Positions 16,630 through 25,168 are shown, counted from the stretch's first letter. The stretch: 64,000 nt of DNA from Streptomyces sp. TRM70350 (GCF_019219825.1 NZ_JAHUXH010000023.1:62001-126000), one strand, 5' to 3'. The notes: a model not told the origin generated them from the letters alone. Numbers and translations are program-made.

Positions 16630-16998
16630 CTAAGGCCGGTAGACGGCCCAGGTCTTGGGCGTCTCCGAGACCTTTACGGTGCTGAGTTCGGGCAGGTCGT
16701 CGTGCCAGGTGTCGTAGATCCACTTGGCGAGGTTCTCGGCTGTCGGGGGGATCCCCCCCCCCCCCATCGCCTCATTGAGGTGCCGGTGGTCGAGCGTCGC
16801 GTCGAGCCATTTCTTGAAATCGTCCAGGTCACGGTAGTCCCGGACAAAGCCGGGCGGGGCAAGGGCGTGGTCGGCCGCCGAGAGTTCGAGCACCACCACG
16901 TAGTTGTGGCCGTGCAGGCGCGCGCACGGGTGCCAGGAGGGAAGCGTGTCGAGTACGTGGCTCGCGGAGAAGTGGAACTCCTTGCTGATGGTGAACAT
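16630..16998 (-). CDS. queD: 6-pyruvoyl-tetrahydropterin synthase / QueD family protein
   Basis: A 122-aa T-fold enzyme. The three zinc ligands are visible as His in EFHFSASH and the pair in LHGHNY; the catalytic DHRHLNE and PTAENLAKW motifs follow. QueD makes 6-carboxy-tetrahydropterin for deazaguanine pathways; PTPS makes 6-pyruvoyl-tetrahydropterin. The loop between DHRHLNE and PTAEN reads AMGGGGIP because of a G13 run in the coding strand (C at 16753-16765), unusual for the family. No other queuosine-pathway gene is adjacent, so the pathway is uncertain. Confidence 0.85.
   Translation of the reverse strand: MFTISKEFHFSASHVLDTLPSWHPCARLHGHNYVVVLELSAADHALAPPGFVRDYRDLDDFKKWLDATLDHRHLNEAMGGGGIPPTAENLAKWIYDTWHDDLPELSTVKVSETPKTWAVYRP
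16753..16765. repeat. 13-nt C homopolymer inside queD
   Basis: Thirteen consecutive C on the + strand (G in the coding sense), preceded by a G6 run two bases away. The frame is intact at this length; a change of one unit would truncate or alter the second half of the enzyme. Confidence 0.9.
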
Positions 16999-17060
16999 GC
17001 CGACTCCCGTCTCCTCCGCTCCCCCGGCTGGGACCCGCGCCGGTCTCGCACTGTAATCGG

Positions 17061-19784
17061 TCAGCCTGTCCCGGCCTCTCCCTGGACCGCGCCGCTGTCC
17101 TGGAGCACGGCTCGGTTCAGGGGTACGTCGGTCAGAAACCTCGTCCGCAGGACCGGGTCGTCGATGCTGTCCGCCTTGCGCAACACGTCGGTTCTGGCTC
17201 TGTCCAGCAGGTGGCGAGCCTCGCTCCCGCCGCCCTCGGCCCGCAGCGCCCGGGCCGCGTGATACAGGACCTCTTCCGTACGCAGGGCAGGCATGTCCCC
17301 GTGCTCGGCGAGCAGGGCGAGAGCCTGGCGGGCGTCGCGGGCGGCCAGATCCGTGTCGCCGTCACGCAGATGGATCCGGCTGCGCAGCACGTATCCGGCG
17401 ATCTCGCTACGCACCATGCCGCTGTCGCGGGTGTCGACGAGAGTGTCCTCGCACAGCCGCCGAGCGAGGCTCCTGTCGTGGCCGGTTTCGAGGAGGACCT
17501 CCGCGTACAAGTTGCGCACGATCGGCACCAGGTTGACCAGCCAGGTGCGCTGGGTCTCCAACCAGGCGTTCCGTGCGCGCTCGACCGCCTCGTCGTGGCG
17601 AGCGGGATCCTGGGCGAGCAACGTGGCGAGCAGGGCGTTGTTGTAGGCGTGCCAGCCGCTGTCGCCACCGCGCTGCTCCTCGAAGTCCAGGGCCTCACGC
17701 AGCACCGCCCCCGCTTCCTCCCACGAGCCGGTGGCCAGGTGGAGCTGGGCGAGGTAGTTCAGCGCTATGGGCAGCTCGGCGCGGAGGGTCTCGCCGCTCA
17801 GCCGCTCGGTGCAGCGCAGCAGTCTCTGCCGGGCTTCGCCGAGTCGGCCCGCGTCGAAGAGGTTGACCCCGATCTGCATCTCGTTGAGATTGCGGGCGTG
17901 CTGCAGAACGGGGTTTCCGGCCTCGCCGAGGCCCGGGTCGGAGGCATACAGCCGCTCCGCGTCCAGCAGCACCTGCAGACCTGCGTGCAGATCGCGTTTG
18001 GGCAGCTGGCGTCCGTATTCGACCATCGCCACGAAGAGCGCCTGACGGCCTGCCTCGCCGCACTCACGAGCGCGCTCGACCGCCTCTTCGAGCTTTTCGA
18101 GGGAGGGCCGGACGCCACGGACGGCCAGCAGGGTCTTGCCGCGCAGCAGGGTGGTGCGGGCGATGAGCAGCCGGTCCCCGAGGCGGTGCGCGGCCTGCTC
18201 CGCCTCGGCGGCCAGGGCGTCGATTCCCATGCTCTCCTGCTCGCCCTCGCCTCCCTTCCAGCGCACCTCGGTCATGCTGAGCAACAGCTCCACGGCCTCC
18301 ACCAGACGGCGGTCGCGCTCCGGATGGCCGTCGGGCATCAGCCGGGCCGACTCGATCGCCGTCCGGCAGTGCTGCTCGGCCTGGGCGAAGGAGAGATCCT
18401 CCACCGCCACGGACCGGGCCAGGCCGTAGTGGGCGGCGGCGGTCTGTGCGGCGTACGCGGGCCCGGCCTGAAGGAAGTGATCGGCGATCAGCGCACGCAA
18501 TTCGAGCGGCGCGGCATCCCCGTCGACTCCCGGCAGGCGTGGAAGTGCCTCGGCGATGTCCGCGTGCCGCTGCCGGCGAGCGCCCTCCGACTGTTCGCCG
18601 CGGATCCCCCGCTGCAGGACCCGGTGCTCGAAGTCGTACCAGTCGGTCCCCAGACCGGCCGCCCAGTCGGGGACCTCCTCCCGGTGCCGGCAGTGGATCA
18701 GGCCGTGTTCGCGCTCGATACGGTGCAGCAGGTCCTGGACCTGGATCCGGGGCGAGCCGGACACCTCGGCGAGTGTGTGCGAGAAGAAGAACTCCCCCAT
18801 CGTGGCACCGGTGACCAGGAGTTCTCGCGCAGCCGGGTCCAGCTGCCGGAAGCGGTCCAGTACGGCCGCGGGGAGGCTCCCCGGCAGCGGCACCCGGACG
18901 CCGTCCTCGGGTCGCCACAGCCTCAGGCACTGCTCGACGAAGACCGGGTGGCCGCCCGTCGCCCCGGTCAACCGGACGGCGAAGTCCTCGGGAGCAGGGT
19001 GGCCCCGAAGCCTGGCATCGACCAGTTGCCTGACAGCCCAGGCAGGCAGCGGCGGCAGTGTGTGCCGGGACACGAGTTCCGCGTGATCCCGCTGCCAGGC
19101 GTCGAGCAGCTGCTCCACCGCCCTGCCGTTGCCCTCGGCTGCGGCATACAGGCCGAGCCCGAGGACAAGACCGAGCGGTTCACCCTCGATCCTGGGCAGC
19201 AGCAGGTGCAGGAACTCCAGGGTCGACACGTCGCACAGCTGGAGGTCGTCCACCATCAGCAGCAGGGGCCGACCCGCACGCGCCTGCTGCAGCAGTACGT
19301 CGATCAGCTGCCGGGTCACGGTGCTTTCCACGGGCAGGAGACTGTCCCCCGGGATGGACCCGGTGGCCACGGTGGCCTCCGCGAACACCCGCCCTGCCGC
19401 GACCACCGCGCCGAGCCCCGGCACCGCGGCGGACAGCAGGTCGGGGGCGGCCGCCAGCGCGCCGCGGGTCGCGGTGCGCCTGAAGCCGGCCAGCCGCCTG
19501 CGGCCCTGTGCGGGACGGACCAGGGCGTGCAGGGCGTCCAGGACGGGCCCGTACGGCCGCCGGGAGCCGATGCCGGGTGCGGCCCGCACCAGCACCACCC
19601 GACAGGGCTGCTCCTGGGAACCCGAGGAAGTGCCCAGGCGGCGGGCGAACTCGCTCAGCAGGTACGACTTGCCCATCCCCGAGTCGCCTTCGACGACCAG
19701 CACGCCAGAGCGCCTTTCCACCAGAGCACTCGCCGCGTCCTGGAGCCTGGCCAGGCTCTCCTCCCGGTCGACGAACACCGTCAC
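17061..19784 (-). CDS. large AAA/STAND ATPase (LuxR-family-like, no HTH)
   Basis: A 907-aa protein with an N-terminal AAA ATPase: Walker A GDSGMGKS at residues 33-40 and Walker B LLLMVDDLQ near 175, followed by winged-helix and long tetratricopeptide-like helical repeats rich in Leu, Ala and Arg. This is the architecture of LAL/STAND regulators (MalT-like), but the C-terminus ends QGEAGTG without the LuxR helix-turn-helix those proteins carry. It may work as an ATP-dependent sensor or scaffold. Start GTG at 19784 after a GGGGG stretch. It is separated from queD by 62 bp. Possible partner regulators were not identified. Confidence 0.82.
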   Translation of the reverse strand: MTVFVDREESLARLQDAASALVERRSGVLVVEGDSGMGKSYLLSEFARRLGTSSGSQEQPCRVVLVRAAPGIGSRRPYGPVLDALHALVRPAQGRRRLAGFRRTATRGALAAAPDLLSAAVPGLGAVVAAGRVFAEATVATGSIPGDSLLPVESTVTRQLIDVLLQQARAGRPLLLMVDDLQLCDVSTLEFLHLLLPRIEGEPLGLVLGLGLYAAAEGNGRAVEQLLDAWQRDHAELVSRHTLPPLPAWAVRQLVDARLRGHPAPEDFAVRLTGATGGHPVFVEQCLRLWRPEDGVRVPLPGSLPAAVLDRFRQLDPAARELLVTGATMGEFFFSHTLAEVSGSPRIQVQDLLHRIEREHGLIHCRHREEVPDWAAGLGTDWYDFEHRVLQRGIRGEQSEGARRQRHADIAEALPRLPGVDGDAAPLELRALIADHFLQAGPAYAAQTAAAHYGLARSVAVEDLSFAQAEQHCRTAIESARLMPDGHPERDRRLVEAVELLLSMTEVRWKGGEGEQESMGIDALAAEAEQAAHRLGDRLLIARTTLLRGKTLLAVRGVRPSLEKLEEAVERARECGEAGRQALFVAMVEYGRQLPKRDLHAGLQVLLDAERLYASDPGLGEAGNPVLQHARNLNEMQIGVNLFDAGRLGEARQRLLRCTERLSGETLRAELPIALNYLAQLHLATGSWEEAGAVLREALDFEEQRGGDSGWHAYNNALLATLLAQDPARHDEAVERARNAWLETQRTWLVNLVPIVRNLYAEVLLETGHDRSLARRLCEDTLVDTRDSGMVRSEIAGYVLRSRIHLRDGDTDLAARDARQALALLAEHGDMPALRTEEVLYHAARALRAEGGGSEARHLLDRARTDVLRKADSIDDPVLRTRFLTDVPLNRAVLQDSGAVQGEAGTG

Positions 19785-20439
19785 CCGCGCCCCCGTTCAT
19801 CTCACCGTCACCTGCTCCGCGACATCAACTACGGGCAGCCTAAGGCCCGTTGTCCGGGGCAGGAGATGATGATCCACAACTGGCCGAAACCGTACGCCCC
19901 AATGGACACCCCTTGCCCTTGTCGCGGCATCGTTGCCCCCACCGGTGCCGATTCGTCTTCTTCACCGTGCGTGAGGTTCGGCGGCTGTTTTGTGGCTCCT
20001 GCCGGGGGCGCACACGTCCGACGCCTGGAGCTGAGTAGCGGGGTCCCGGTCAGCTCGTCAGCCGCGCGGGGCCGGGATGGTGGTGCGGTGTGCGGCCGGA
20101 TCACGAGCGCGTCGCGCACGGCCCACGGGGCCTGGAGTGCCAGTCGATCAGGGGCAGCAGACGGGTGACGACGTTGCGGTTCCCGCCGGTCGGCAGCACC
20201 GCGAGAGTCGTGCCGGGCCCGGCCGTGGTCAGCCGTCGGAGTTCTCGCCCATGAACCCCTCCTGACCCAACCTGCGGCCTTCAGCCGGGCCAACAGGCGT
20301 GCTGTGTTACACCATCCGGTGGCTTATGACCGTCACAGCGTTATTCATATTCTCCGATTTCCTATTCATTCCACTGTCCGGCTCTTGGTACTGACCAGCT
20401 GTCACCAAGCGCTGAACCAAGTAGAGGAGAGTGGAGAAA
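19785..20439. other. 655-bp intergenic region with possible gene remnant
   Basis: No intact gene is convincing. On the minus strand a strong ribosome-site-like TCAGGAGGGGTTC precedes an ATG at 20252, but the frame stops after seven codons. A shifted frame then reads as plausible protein (LAVLPTGGNRNVVTRLLPLI, about 20100-20240), suggesting a frameshifted remnant. The right part is AT-richer (TTATTCATATTCTCC near 20341) and likely holds the promoter of the KPAYP-repeat gene. Confidence 0.4.
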
Positions 20440-21291
20440 ATGACGTCACCGCCGCGATGGCGATCTGTTCTGCCGTCAGCCGCCGTAGCTGCCGCGCTCG
20501 TCGCAGCCCCTCTGGCGAACGCGGGAGCCGCCTACGCTCACGACCACACCAACCCGCACCCGCCGTCCCCGATGAAGCCTGCGTACCCGGCGAAGCCTGC
20601 CTACATGGCGAAGCCCGCCTACCCCGCGAAGCCCGCCTACCCCGACAAGCCCGCCCACCCCGCGAAGCCCGCCTACCCCGACAAGCCCGCCCACCCAGCG
20701 AAGCCCGCCCACCCCGCCAAACCCGCCCACCCCGCCAAACCCGCCTACCCGGTGAAGCCCGCCTACCCGGTGAAGCCCGCCTACCCGGTGAAGCCCGCCT
20801 ACCCCGCCAAACCCGCCCACCCGGTGAAGCCCGCCTACCCCGCCAAACCCGCCCACCCGGACAAGCCCGCCCACCCCGCCAAACCCGCCCACCCGGACAA
20901 GCCCGCCCACCCCGCCAAACCCGCCTACCCGGACAAGCCCGCCCACCCCGACAAGCCCGCCTACCCCGACAAGCCCGCCTACCCCGCCAAACCCGCCCAC
21001 CCGGTGAAGCCCGCCTACCCCGCCAAACCCGCCTACCCGGACAAGCCCGCCCACCCCGCGAAGCCCGCCTACCCCGACAAGCCCGCCTACCCGGACAAGC
21101 CCGCCTACCCGGACAAGCCTGCCCACCCGGTGAAGCCCGCCTACCCGGACAAGCCCGCCTACCCCGCGAAGCCCGCCTACCCGGACAAGCCCGCCTACCC
21201 CGCGAAGCCCGCCTACCCGGACAAGCCCGCCTACCCGGCGAAGCCCGCCTACCCGGACAAGTCCGCCAAGCAGCACCATCCACACCACTAG
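20440..21291 (+). CDS. secreted KPA(Y/H)P(A/D/V) hexapeptide-repeat protein
   Basis: A 283-aa exported protein: signal peptide (about 1-33, ending AGAAYA), a short His/Pro-rich linker, 38 hexapeptide units KPA-Y/H-P-A/D/V, then KSAKQHHPHH. There is no membrane anchor or sorting signal. Such Lys/Pro/Tyr repeats form extended polyproline-like, strongly basic chains suited to binding acidic polysaccharide or teichoic acid; that role is inference. The ATG at 20440 has GAGGAGA about 9 nt upstream; a GTG three codons earlier is an alternative. All six frames are open over the repeat because the 18-bp unit has no stops. First member of the small secreted protein island. Confidence 0.85.
   Translation: MTSPPRWRSVLPSAAVAAALVAAPLANAGAAYAHDHTNPHPPSPMKPAYPAKPAYMAKPAYPAKPAYPDKPAHPAKPAYPDKPAHPAKPAHPAKPAHPAKPAYPVKPAYPVKPAYPVKPAYPAKPAHPVKPAYPAKPAHPDKPAHPAKPAHPDKPAHPAKPAYPDKPAHPDKPAYPDKPAYPAKPAHPVKPAYPAKPAYPDKPAHPAKPAYPDKPAYPDKPAYPDKPAHPVKPAYPDKPAYPAKPAYPDKPAYPAKPAYPDKPAYPAKPAYPDKSAKQHHPHH
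20575..21258. repeat. 38 tandem 18-bp coding repeats
   Basis: The unit is AAGCCCGCCTACCCGGAC with variants at the fourth codon (TAC/CAC) and sixth codon (GAC, GCG/GCC, GTG). It encodes the hexapeptide array. Units differ mainly at these two codons and at wobble bases, so expansion by unequal exchange or slippage is recent. Confidence 0.92.
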
Positions 21292-21882
21292 GGATCCCGT
21301 CCCGCGCGTCTCGATCAACGCCAAGACGTCGCCAGCGATGGGACCATCGCACGATCCCCCGGTTGAACCTGGCCGTTCACCAGGGGGACCTGCGCGGTAG
21401 CCAAGCCCTTGCCCAGGGAGCAGGCACCCCCGCGTTCCCGAGCCTCGATCGGCTACACCACTCGGCGGAACACGATCCCGGCGAGCCGCACGCACCCCCT
21501 CCGCCTCGCCGCCCGGGAGATGGAGGACGACGGCGAAGAGGGAGAGAAGAGGAACAACAGACCGCCCCGAACCGCCGGTCTCCGCCGGGCCCGGTCTCCG
21601 CCGGGCCCGGCAAAACGACCGCCCCCACTACGCGCACTCGCGCACTTCCTCAAGAACCAGCCCCACCAAGGAGCTCACCCCGCTGATCGCCGCCTGCCGC
21701 AGGTGCGCCACCGCAGAAGGAGAACGACACCCCGCTGCCACGGCTCGCCCGTCGGCCGGAGCCCCTGCTGCGCATCTAACGTCGGCGGCGCGCCGCACAC
21801 GAACACGCACAGGCCTACGCCCAGCGCCTGCCCGCCCTGGCCCACGAGGCCGGCTCCGCCAGGCAGCACATCGAGGCACACA
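21292..21882. other. degenerate intergenic region
   Basis: No intact gene. Short plus-strand stretches look like decayed coding sequence (for example HAQAYAQRLPALAHEAGS at about 21800-21860 after an in-frame TAA, and KELTPLIAACRRC at about 21668-21706 in another frame). I cannot name the ancestral gene. Confidence 0.4.
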
Positions 21883-22290
21883 TCACCCCCTCAGCGCCCA
21901 GGAGCCCAACTGCAGCTCGTGAGCGGAGGGGGTGGTGGTGCCGCCGGACAGCGAGTCCTGGCCGCCGATGGCCACGATCAGCTCGTTGGTGGTGGGCGCC
22001 GCGGTGGGCGAAGCGTCGTCGGATCACCCCACCAACCGGCGGGAGAAGGCGCCCGGGACAATCGCGCCGTACACCCTGCCCTCGCAGGCAGGGCGCTCGG
22101 TGATGTCCGCCCGCCCCCGCCAGCTCGTGTGGGCTTTGCGCGTGACGCGAACACGGCGTGCCGTGACCCCGTCGTGTACGTGGATGCCGAGGGACCCCTC
22201 GGTGAGCCGGATGTGCCGCACCGTACCGGCCGAGGGTGGACGGCCCCGTCGGCCATGGTGGCCCACCTCCACCACCTTCGTTTCCCCCAT
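21883..22290 (-). pseudogene. hypothetical gene interrupted by an in-frame TGA
   Basis: A frame from the ATG at 22290 reads MGETKVVEVG, then RHIRLTEGSLGIHVHDGV and AFSRRLVG before TGA at 22024-22026. The same frame continues SDDASPTAAPTTNELIVAIG to a second TGA at 21883-21885. Composition is coding-like on both sides, so a TGG-to-TGA nonsense change is the simplest reading. Function not recognised. Downstream readthrough is possible but unsupported. Confidence 0.45.
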
Positions 22291-22468
22291 CAGCTCGGTC
22301 GCCGACAGTGGACGGCCGATTCCGCCCCCGGCCGCGGCCGCCCGGCTGCACCGCGCCGCGTCCGCGAGGGCAAGAGCCCCCGCGACGCGCTGCGGTGCCT
22401 TCGACGCGCCTTCTGTCCGCTGCCAGATCTACCCACTCCTCGGTGGGAGGGGCGTGCAGCGCGGCAGG

Positions 22469-22747
22469 TCAGAACGCCCGGCTGTTACAACCCATGTCCG
22501 AACCGAGGTGGGTGGGCTGCGCGCCCGGCGACCCTTCGCCGTTGAGCGCGTTGGCCAGCACGCCGTTGAGGGCGCCCAGGCTGCCGAGGACGTCGATGTT
22601 CATGTCGTGCGAGCGACACTCGATGCCCTGGTGGACGTCGAGGTCGTGGGCCCACGCCTCACCGTGTGCGAAGGCGGTGCCGACGCCGAGGGAGCCGACA
22701 CTACCGAGGACGGCGCCCACGAGAGCGGCCTTGTGAAGCTTGCGCAT
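22469..22747 (-). CDS. small secreted two-Cys protein (LNGEG family), copy 1
   Basis: A 92-aa protein with signal peptide MRKLHKAALVGAVLGSVGSL cleaved near AFAHG. The mature part has the family pattern CRSHDMNIDVLG...NG..ANALNGEG..GAQ.TH.GS.MGCNS, with two cysteines likely disulfide-bonded. Two paralogs lie at 24836 and 25395 and a relic near 26330. The ATG at 22747 has GGAGAAG upstream. Function unknown; secretion, small size and repetition at this locus suggest a cell-surface or aerial-hypha coat component. It is not a chaplin: no chaplin-type GN-Q-PV-PVN-CGN motif is present. Confidence 0.85.
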   Translation of the reverse strand: MRKLHKAALVGAVLGSVGSLGVGTAFAHGEAWAHDLDVHQGIECRSHDMNIDVLGSLGALNGVLANALNGEGSPGAQPTHLGSDMGCNSRAF

Positions 22748-22821
22748 TTCTTCTCCGTTGGTCGAGCGGATGTGGTGTGCAGCGGATCGAGTTGGGACGG
22801 TGGACACTTACGGGAAGGCCG

Positions 22822-23628
22822 TCAGCCGAGCCGGGGCAGACCCAACTGGCCCACGGGAGGCGCCGCAACCTGTCCGAGGCCGAGCCCGGGTACCTGCGGT
22901 GGCCCAGCCGGCGCGAGCAGCGGGTTGATGAGCGGGTTCACCTGCGGGTTCACCTGCGGGTTCACCTGCGGGGTGACACGCGGCCCGGGCGCCGGAGTGA
23001 AGGCCTGGGGTACGGCGACCTGCGGGGCGACCTGCGGCATGACCTGCGGCGCCGTCTGCGGGGTGACCTGCGGCATGACCTGCGCCGGCTGCTGGGGGGC
23101 GGCCTGCTGCGGGGCGTGGGGCGCGTTGGAGACCTGCGCGTAGCCCCCCGACGAGGCCGAGGCGGAGGCGTAACCGCCCTGCTGCGGGGCCGACGCCGGG
23201 AGAACGTGCTGGACCGGTTGGTGGGCCGGCTGCGGAACGGCGACCTGTGCGGTGCCCGCCGAACCGGATGCCGCCCTGGCCTGCGGTCCGCTGTGCTGGG
23301 GTGCGGAGTAGTGGGGAGCAGGCGCGGGGGCGGCGTACTGGGGTGCCGCGTACTGGGGAGCCGCGTACTGCGGTGCGGAGTACTGGGGAGCCGCGTACTG
23401 GGGAGCCGCGTACTGCGGTGCGGAGTACTGGGGAGCCGCGTACTGGGGAGCCGCGTACTGGGGAGCCGCGTACTGGGGAGCCGGGTAGTGGGGTGCCGGG
23501 TAGTGGGGTGCAGGAGCCGGAGCACCGCTGTACCCGACGGGAGAGTCGGCATGGCTGACGCCGGCGCCGATGGCGGTCAGACCGCCGGCCGCTGCTGCGA
23601 CGAGCGCGGCCTTGTGGAGCTTTCGCAT
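22822..23628 (-). CDS. secreted PQYAA-repeat, Gln/Pro-rich protein
   Basis: A 268-aa exported protein: signal peptide MRKLHKAALVAAAAGGLTAI, then about 13 PQYAA/PHYPA pentapeptide units (residues about 38-105), a Ser/Gly/Gln linker and a second low-complexity part with PQVxPQ and NPQVNPQ motifs, ending PPVGQLGLPRLG. No cysteines, no anchor. The N-terminus is nearly identical to that of the 92-aa two-Cys protein, showing shared export modules. The 27 bp before the start (23629-23655) match the leaders of two other island genes. Function unknown; an intrinsically disordered extracellular polymer is inferred. Confidence 0.83.
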   Translation of the reverse strand: MRKLHKAALVAAAAGGLTAIGAGVSHADSPVGYSGAPAPAPHYPAPHYPAPQYAAPQYAAPQYAAPQYSAPQYAAPQYAAPQYSAPQYAAPQYAAPQYAAPAPAPHYSAPQHSGPQARAASGSAGTAQVAVPQPAHQPVQHVLPASAPQQGGYASASASSGGYAQVSNAPHAPQQAAPQQPAQVMPQVTPQTAPQVMPQVAPQVAVPQAFTPAPGPRVTPQVNPQVNPQVNPLINPLLAPAGPPQVPGLGLGQVAAPPVGQLGLPRLG

Positions 23629-23655
23629 GGAACCCTCGGCCCTTCAATACCTGTA
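23629..23655 (-). promoter_or_regulatory. conserved 5' leader, copy A
   Basis: On the minus strand this reads ACAGGTATTGAAGG followed by GCCGAGGGTTCC immediately before the ATG at 23628. The core TGAAGRRCCGAGGGTTCC recurs directly before the starts at 24128 and 28049. GAAGG/GAAGAA is the likely ribosome site; conservation extends through the spacer to the start codon. Confidence 0.7.
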
Positions 23656-24100
23656 CAGGGGAATTCGTTGTATTCAGTGCAGTCTTGCGTGCGCCCAGTC
23701 CGATGTTCGTACTGCGCCCTGCAGGCGTATTCCTGGGCTGCCGCGTGGACTTCATGCCGGAGCAGGCAGCGAGTCTCCTTGTCCCTCTCTGATGCACGGT
23801 CGCTGTCCTCTCCCCGCTGGCAACGACATTTCTCCTGACCCGGTCACGGGATCCAAAAGCCCCTCACCCGTTTGCCGTCCACCGGATTGCTGTACGGTTC
23901 CCTTCCGACCGAAGGGGCCCGGCCGCAAGGACTTGCCGTACGGCATTGGGGCAAATGAGTGACCACGTCCCAGCACCCGTGCCTGGACCAGCACTTGTCT
24001 CGTTCCCCACTGGGCCAGAGCGATGGCTCACCGCAGCCGCCCGGCAGCAAGAACGACACAGGCTGCGCTGGCTCATCAGCTATTCCCATACGTTCCATGC
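23656..24100. other. divergent promoter region
   Basis: About 445 bp between the PQYAA gene (minus) and the rodlin-like gene (plus), with no supported gene. It should contain both promoters. Confidence 0.5.
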
Positions 24101-24127
24101 ACAGGTCAATGAAGGGCCGAGGGTTCC
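24101..24127 (+). promoter_or_regulatory. conserved 5' leader, copy B
   Basis: ACAGGTCAATGAAGG then GCCGAGGGTTCC ends exactly at the ATG at 24128, matching the leaders at 23629-23655 and 28050-28076. Confidence 0.7.
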
Positions 24128-24622
24128 ATGCGCAAACTTCAACAGGTCGCGCTCGTCGTCGCAGCAGCCGGCGGTCTGTCCGCCATCGGCACTGGCTCCA
24201 GCGTCGCCGACGCTCCCGTCGCGTACAACGGTGCTGCTCCGCTCCCCATTGGACAGCAGGACGCCCAGGCCGGCGCGTGGACCGCCGCTCAGGCCGCCTC
24301 GCACACCAACGGCTCGCCGGCCCCGATGTATCAAGCGGCCCCGCAGCAGCCCGCCGAGGTCAGCCCGCAGATCAATCCGCAGCTCAGCCCTCAGCTCAAC
24401 CCGCAGCTCAACCCGCAGAGTTCACCGCAGACCGCCTTGGCGCCGGCCGCCCCGCCGAGCCAGACCAACCTTTTCCGTCCATACCAGGAGTGCAGCCCGC
24501 AGTCCCTGCTCAACGCGAATCTCCCGGTCGCCGTACTCGCCGCCTCCGAGGCCCAGGGCGTCAACTGCACCCAGGCCAATAGCCAGTCGAACGCGCTCGC
24601 CAGCGCCCTCCACACCCGCTAG
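24128..24622 (+). CDS. secreted rodlin-like protein with NPQL repeats
   Basis: A 164-aa exported protein. Signal peptide MRKLQQVALVVAAAGGLSAI; a Gln/Pro/Ala-rich middle with INPQLSPQLNPQLNPQ repeats (about residues 80-100); and a C-terminal module LFRPYQECSPQSL..NLPVAVLAAS....NCTQANSQSNA. That module recurs in the 80-aa protein at 27807 and resembles the C-(I/L)PV-V---C-NS-Q pattern I remember for rodlins (RdlA/RdlB), which order chaplin fibrils on Streptomyces aerial hyphae. The similarity is from memory and partial. It carries the conserved 27-bp leader and is followed by a strong terminator. Confidence 0.75.
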   Translation: MRKLQQVALVVAAAGGLSAIGTGSSVADAPVAYNGAAPLPIGQQDAQAGAWTAAQAASHTNGSPAPMYQAAPQQPAEVSPQINPQLSPQLNPQLNPQSSPQTALAPAAPPSQTNLFRPYQECSPQSLLNANLPVAVLAASEAQGVNCTQANSQSNALASALHTR

Positions 24623-24654
24623 AGGCGTCGGGCGGCCGGACATCGGCGTCCACC

Positions 24655-24684
24655 CAGGCCCTTCGGGCATCCCCGAAGGGCCTG
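24655..24684 (+). terminator. terminator after the rodlin-like gene
   Basis: CAGGCCCTTCGGG (24655-24667), loop CATC, then the perfect complement CCCGAAGGGCCTG, a 13-bp stem 33 bp after the stop codon. Confidence 0.85.
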
Positions 24685-24750
24685 TCCGCATGCCGTACGA
24701 CGTCAGGGTGCTTCTGCCACGAGACCACGAAACCGGCGCGTCGCTGCCCG

Positions 24751-24835
24751 TTTTGGGATATTTCCTAATAATCTCCGTGACTGTAAGCAGTCGATCTTCC
24801 GCAGATCGCACCCACTTCACTCCACCGGAGATGAC
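24751..24835 (+). promoter_or_regulatory. duplicated promoter/leader, copy 1
   Basis: About 85 bp from TTTTGGGATATTTCC to the start codon are nearly identical to 25310-25394, differing at roughly ten positions. The shared block includes an AT-rich start, the dyad GATCTtcCGCAGATC and the ribosome site CACCGGAGATGAC. Promoter and gene were duplicated together. Confidence 0.7.
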
Positions 24836-25129
24836 ATGCACAAGCTTCGCAAGGCTGCCGTCGTGGTCGTCGCTCTCGGCAGCGTCGGACTTCTGAGCGC
24901 CGGGACCGCCAGCGCCAACGGGCACGACGGCCACGGCCGCAAGGGCGGGGACAAGTTCAGCGTCCTGCAGAGCTCCCACTGCAAGTCGCACGACCTGAAC
25001 CTCGACGTCCTCGGCCAGGTCGGGCTGCTCAACGGCCTGCTGGGCAACGCGCTCAACGGCGAGGGCAACGCCGGTGGGCAGGACACCCACATCGGCTCCT
25101 CCATGGGCTGCAACAACAGCGCCTTCTAA
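24836..25129 (+). CDS. small secreted two-Cys protein (LNGEG family), copy 2
   Basis: A 97-aa protein: signal peptide MHKLRKAAVVVVALGSVGLL cleaved near TASANG, a His/Gly/Lys-rich linker, then CKSHDLNLDVLGQVGLLNGL..NALNGEG..GGQDTHIGSSMGCNNSAF. It is a tandem duplicate of the next gene, including its promoter. GGAG lies 7 nt before the ATG. Function unknown; surface/secreted role inferred. Followed by a T-tailed terminator. Confidence 0.87.
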   Translation: MHKLRKAAVVVVALGSVGLLSAGTASANGHDGHGRKGGDKFSVLQSSHCKSHDLNLDVLGQVGLLNGLLGNALNGEGNAGGQDTHIGSSMGCNNSAF

Positions 25130-25168
25130 GCGCACGACGGCCGCACAACCGGCCGAGAGCGGGAAACA

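Noticed and set aside
16570..17262. A 230-codon plus-strand frame over queD
   Set aside because: Starts in the small hypothetical's 3' flank and runs antisense to queD; apparent hydrophobic start (SLAVGGLARWAC) has no ribosome site.
20575..21258. CRISPR array or DNA-level satellite
   Set aside because: Units are contiguous 18-bp coding repeats without spacers, in frame with a signal peptide and stop codon.
22024..22026. Selenocysteine or programmed readthrough at TGA
   Set aside because: No SECIS-like structure or selenoprotein context is visible, and a TGG-to-TGA change explains the pattern more simply.
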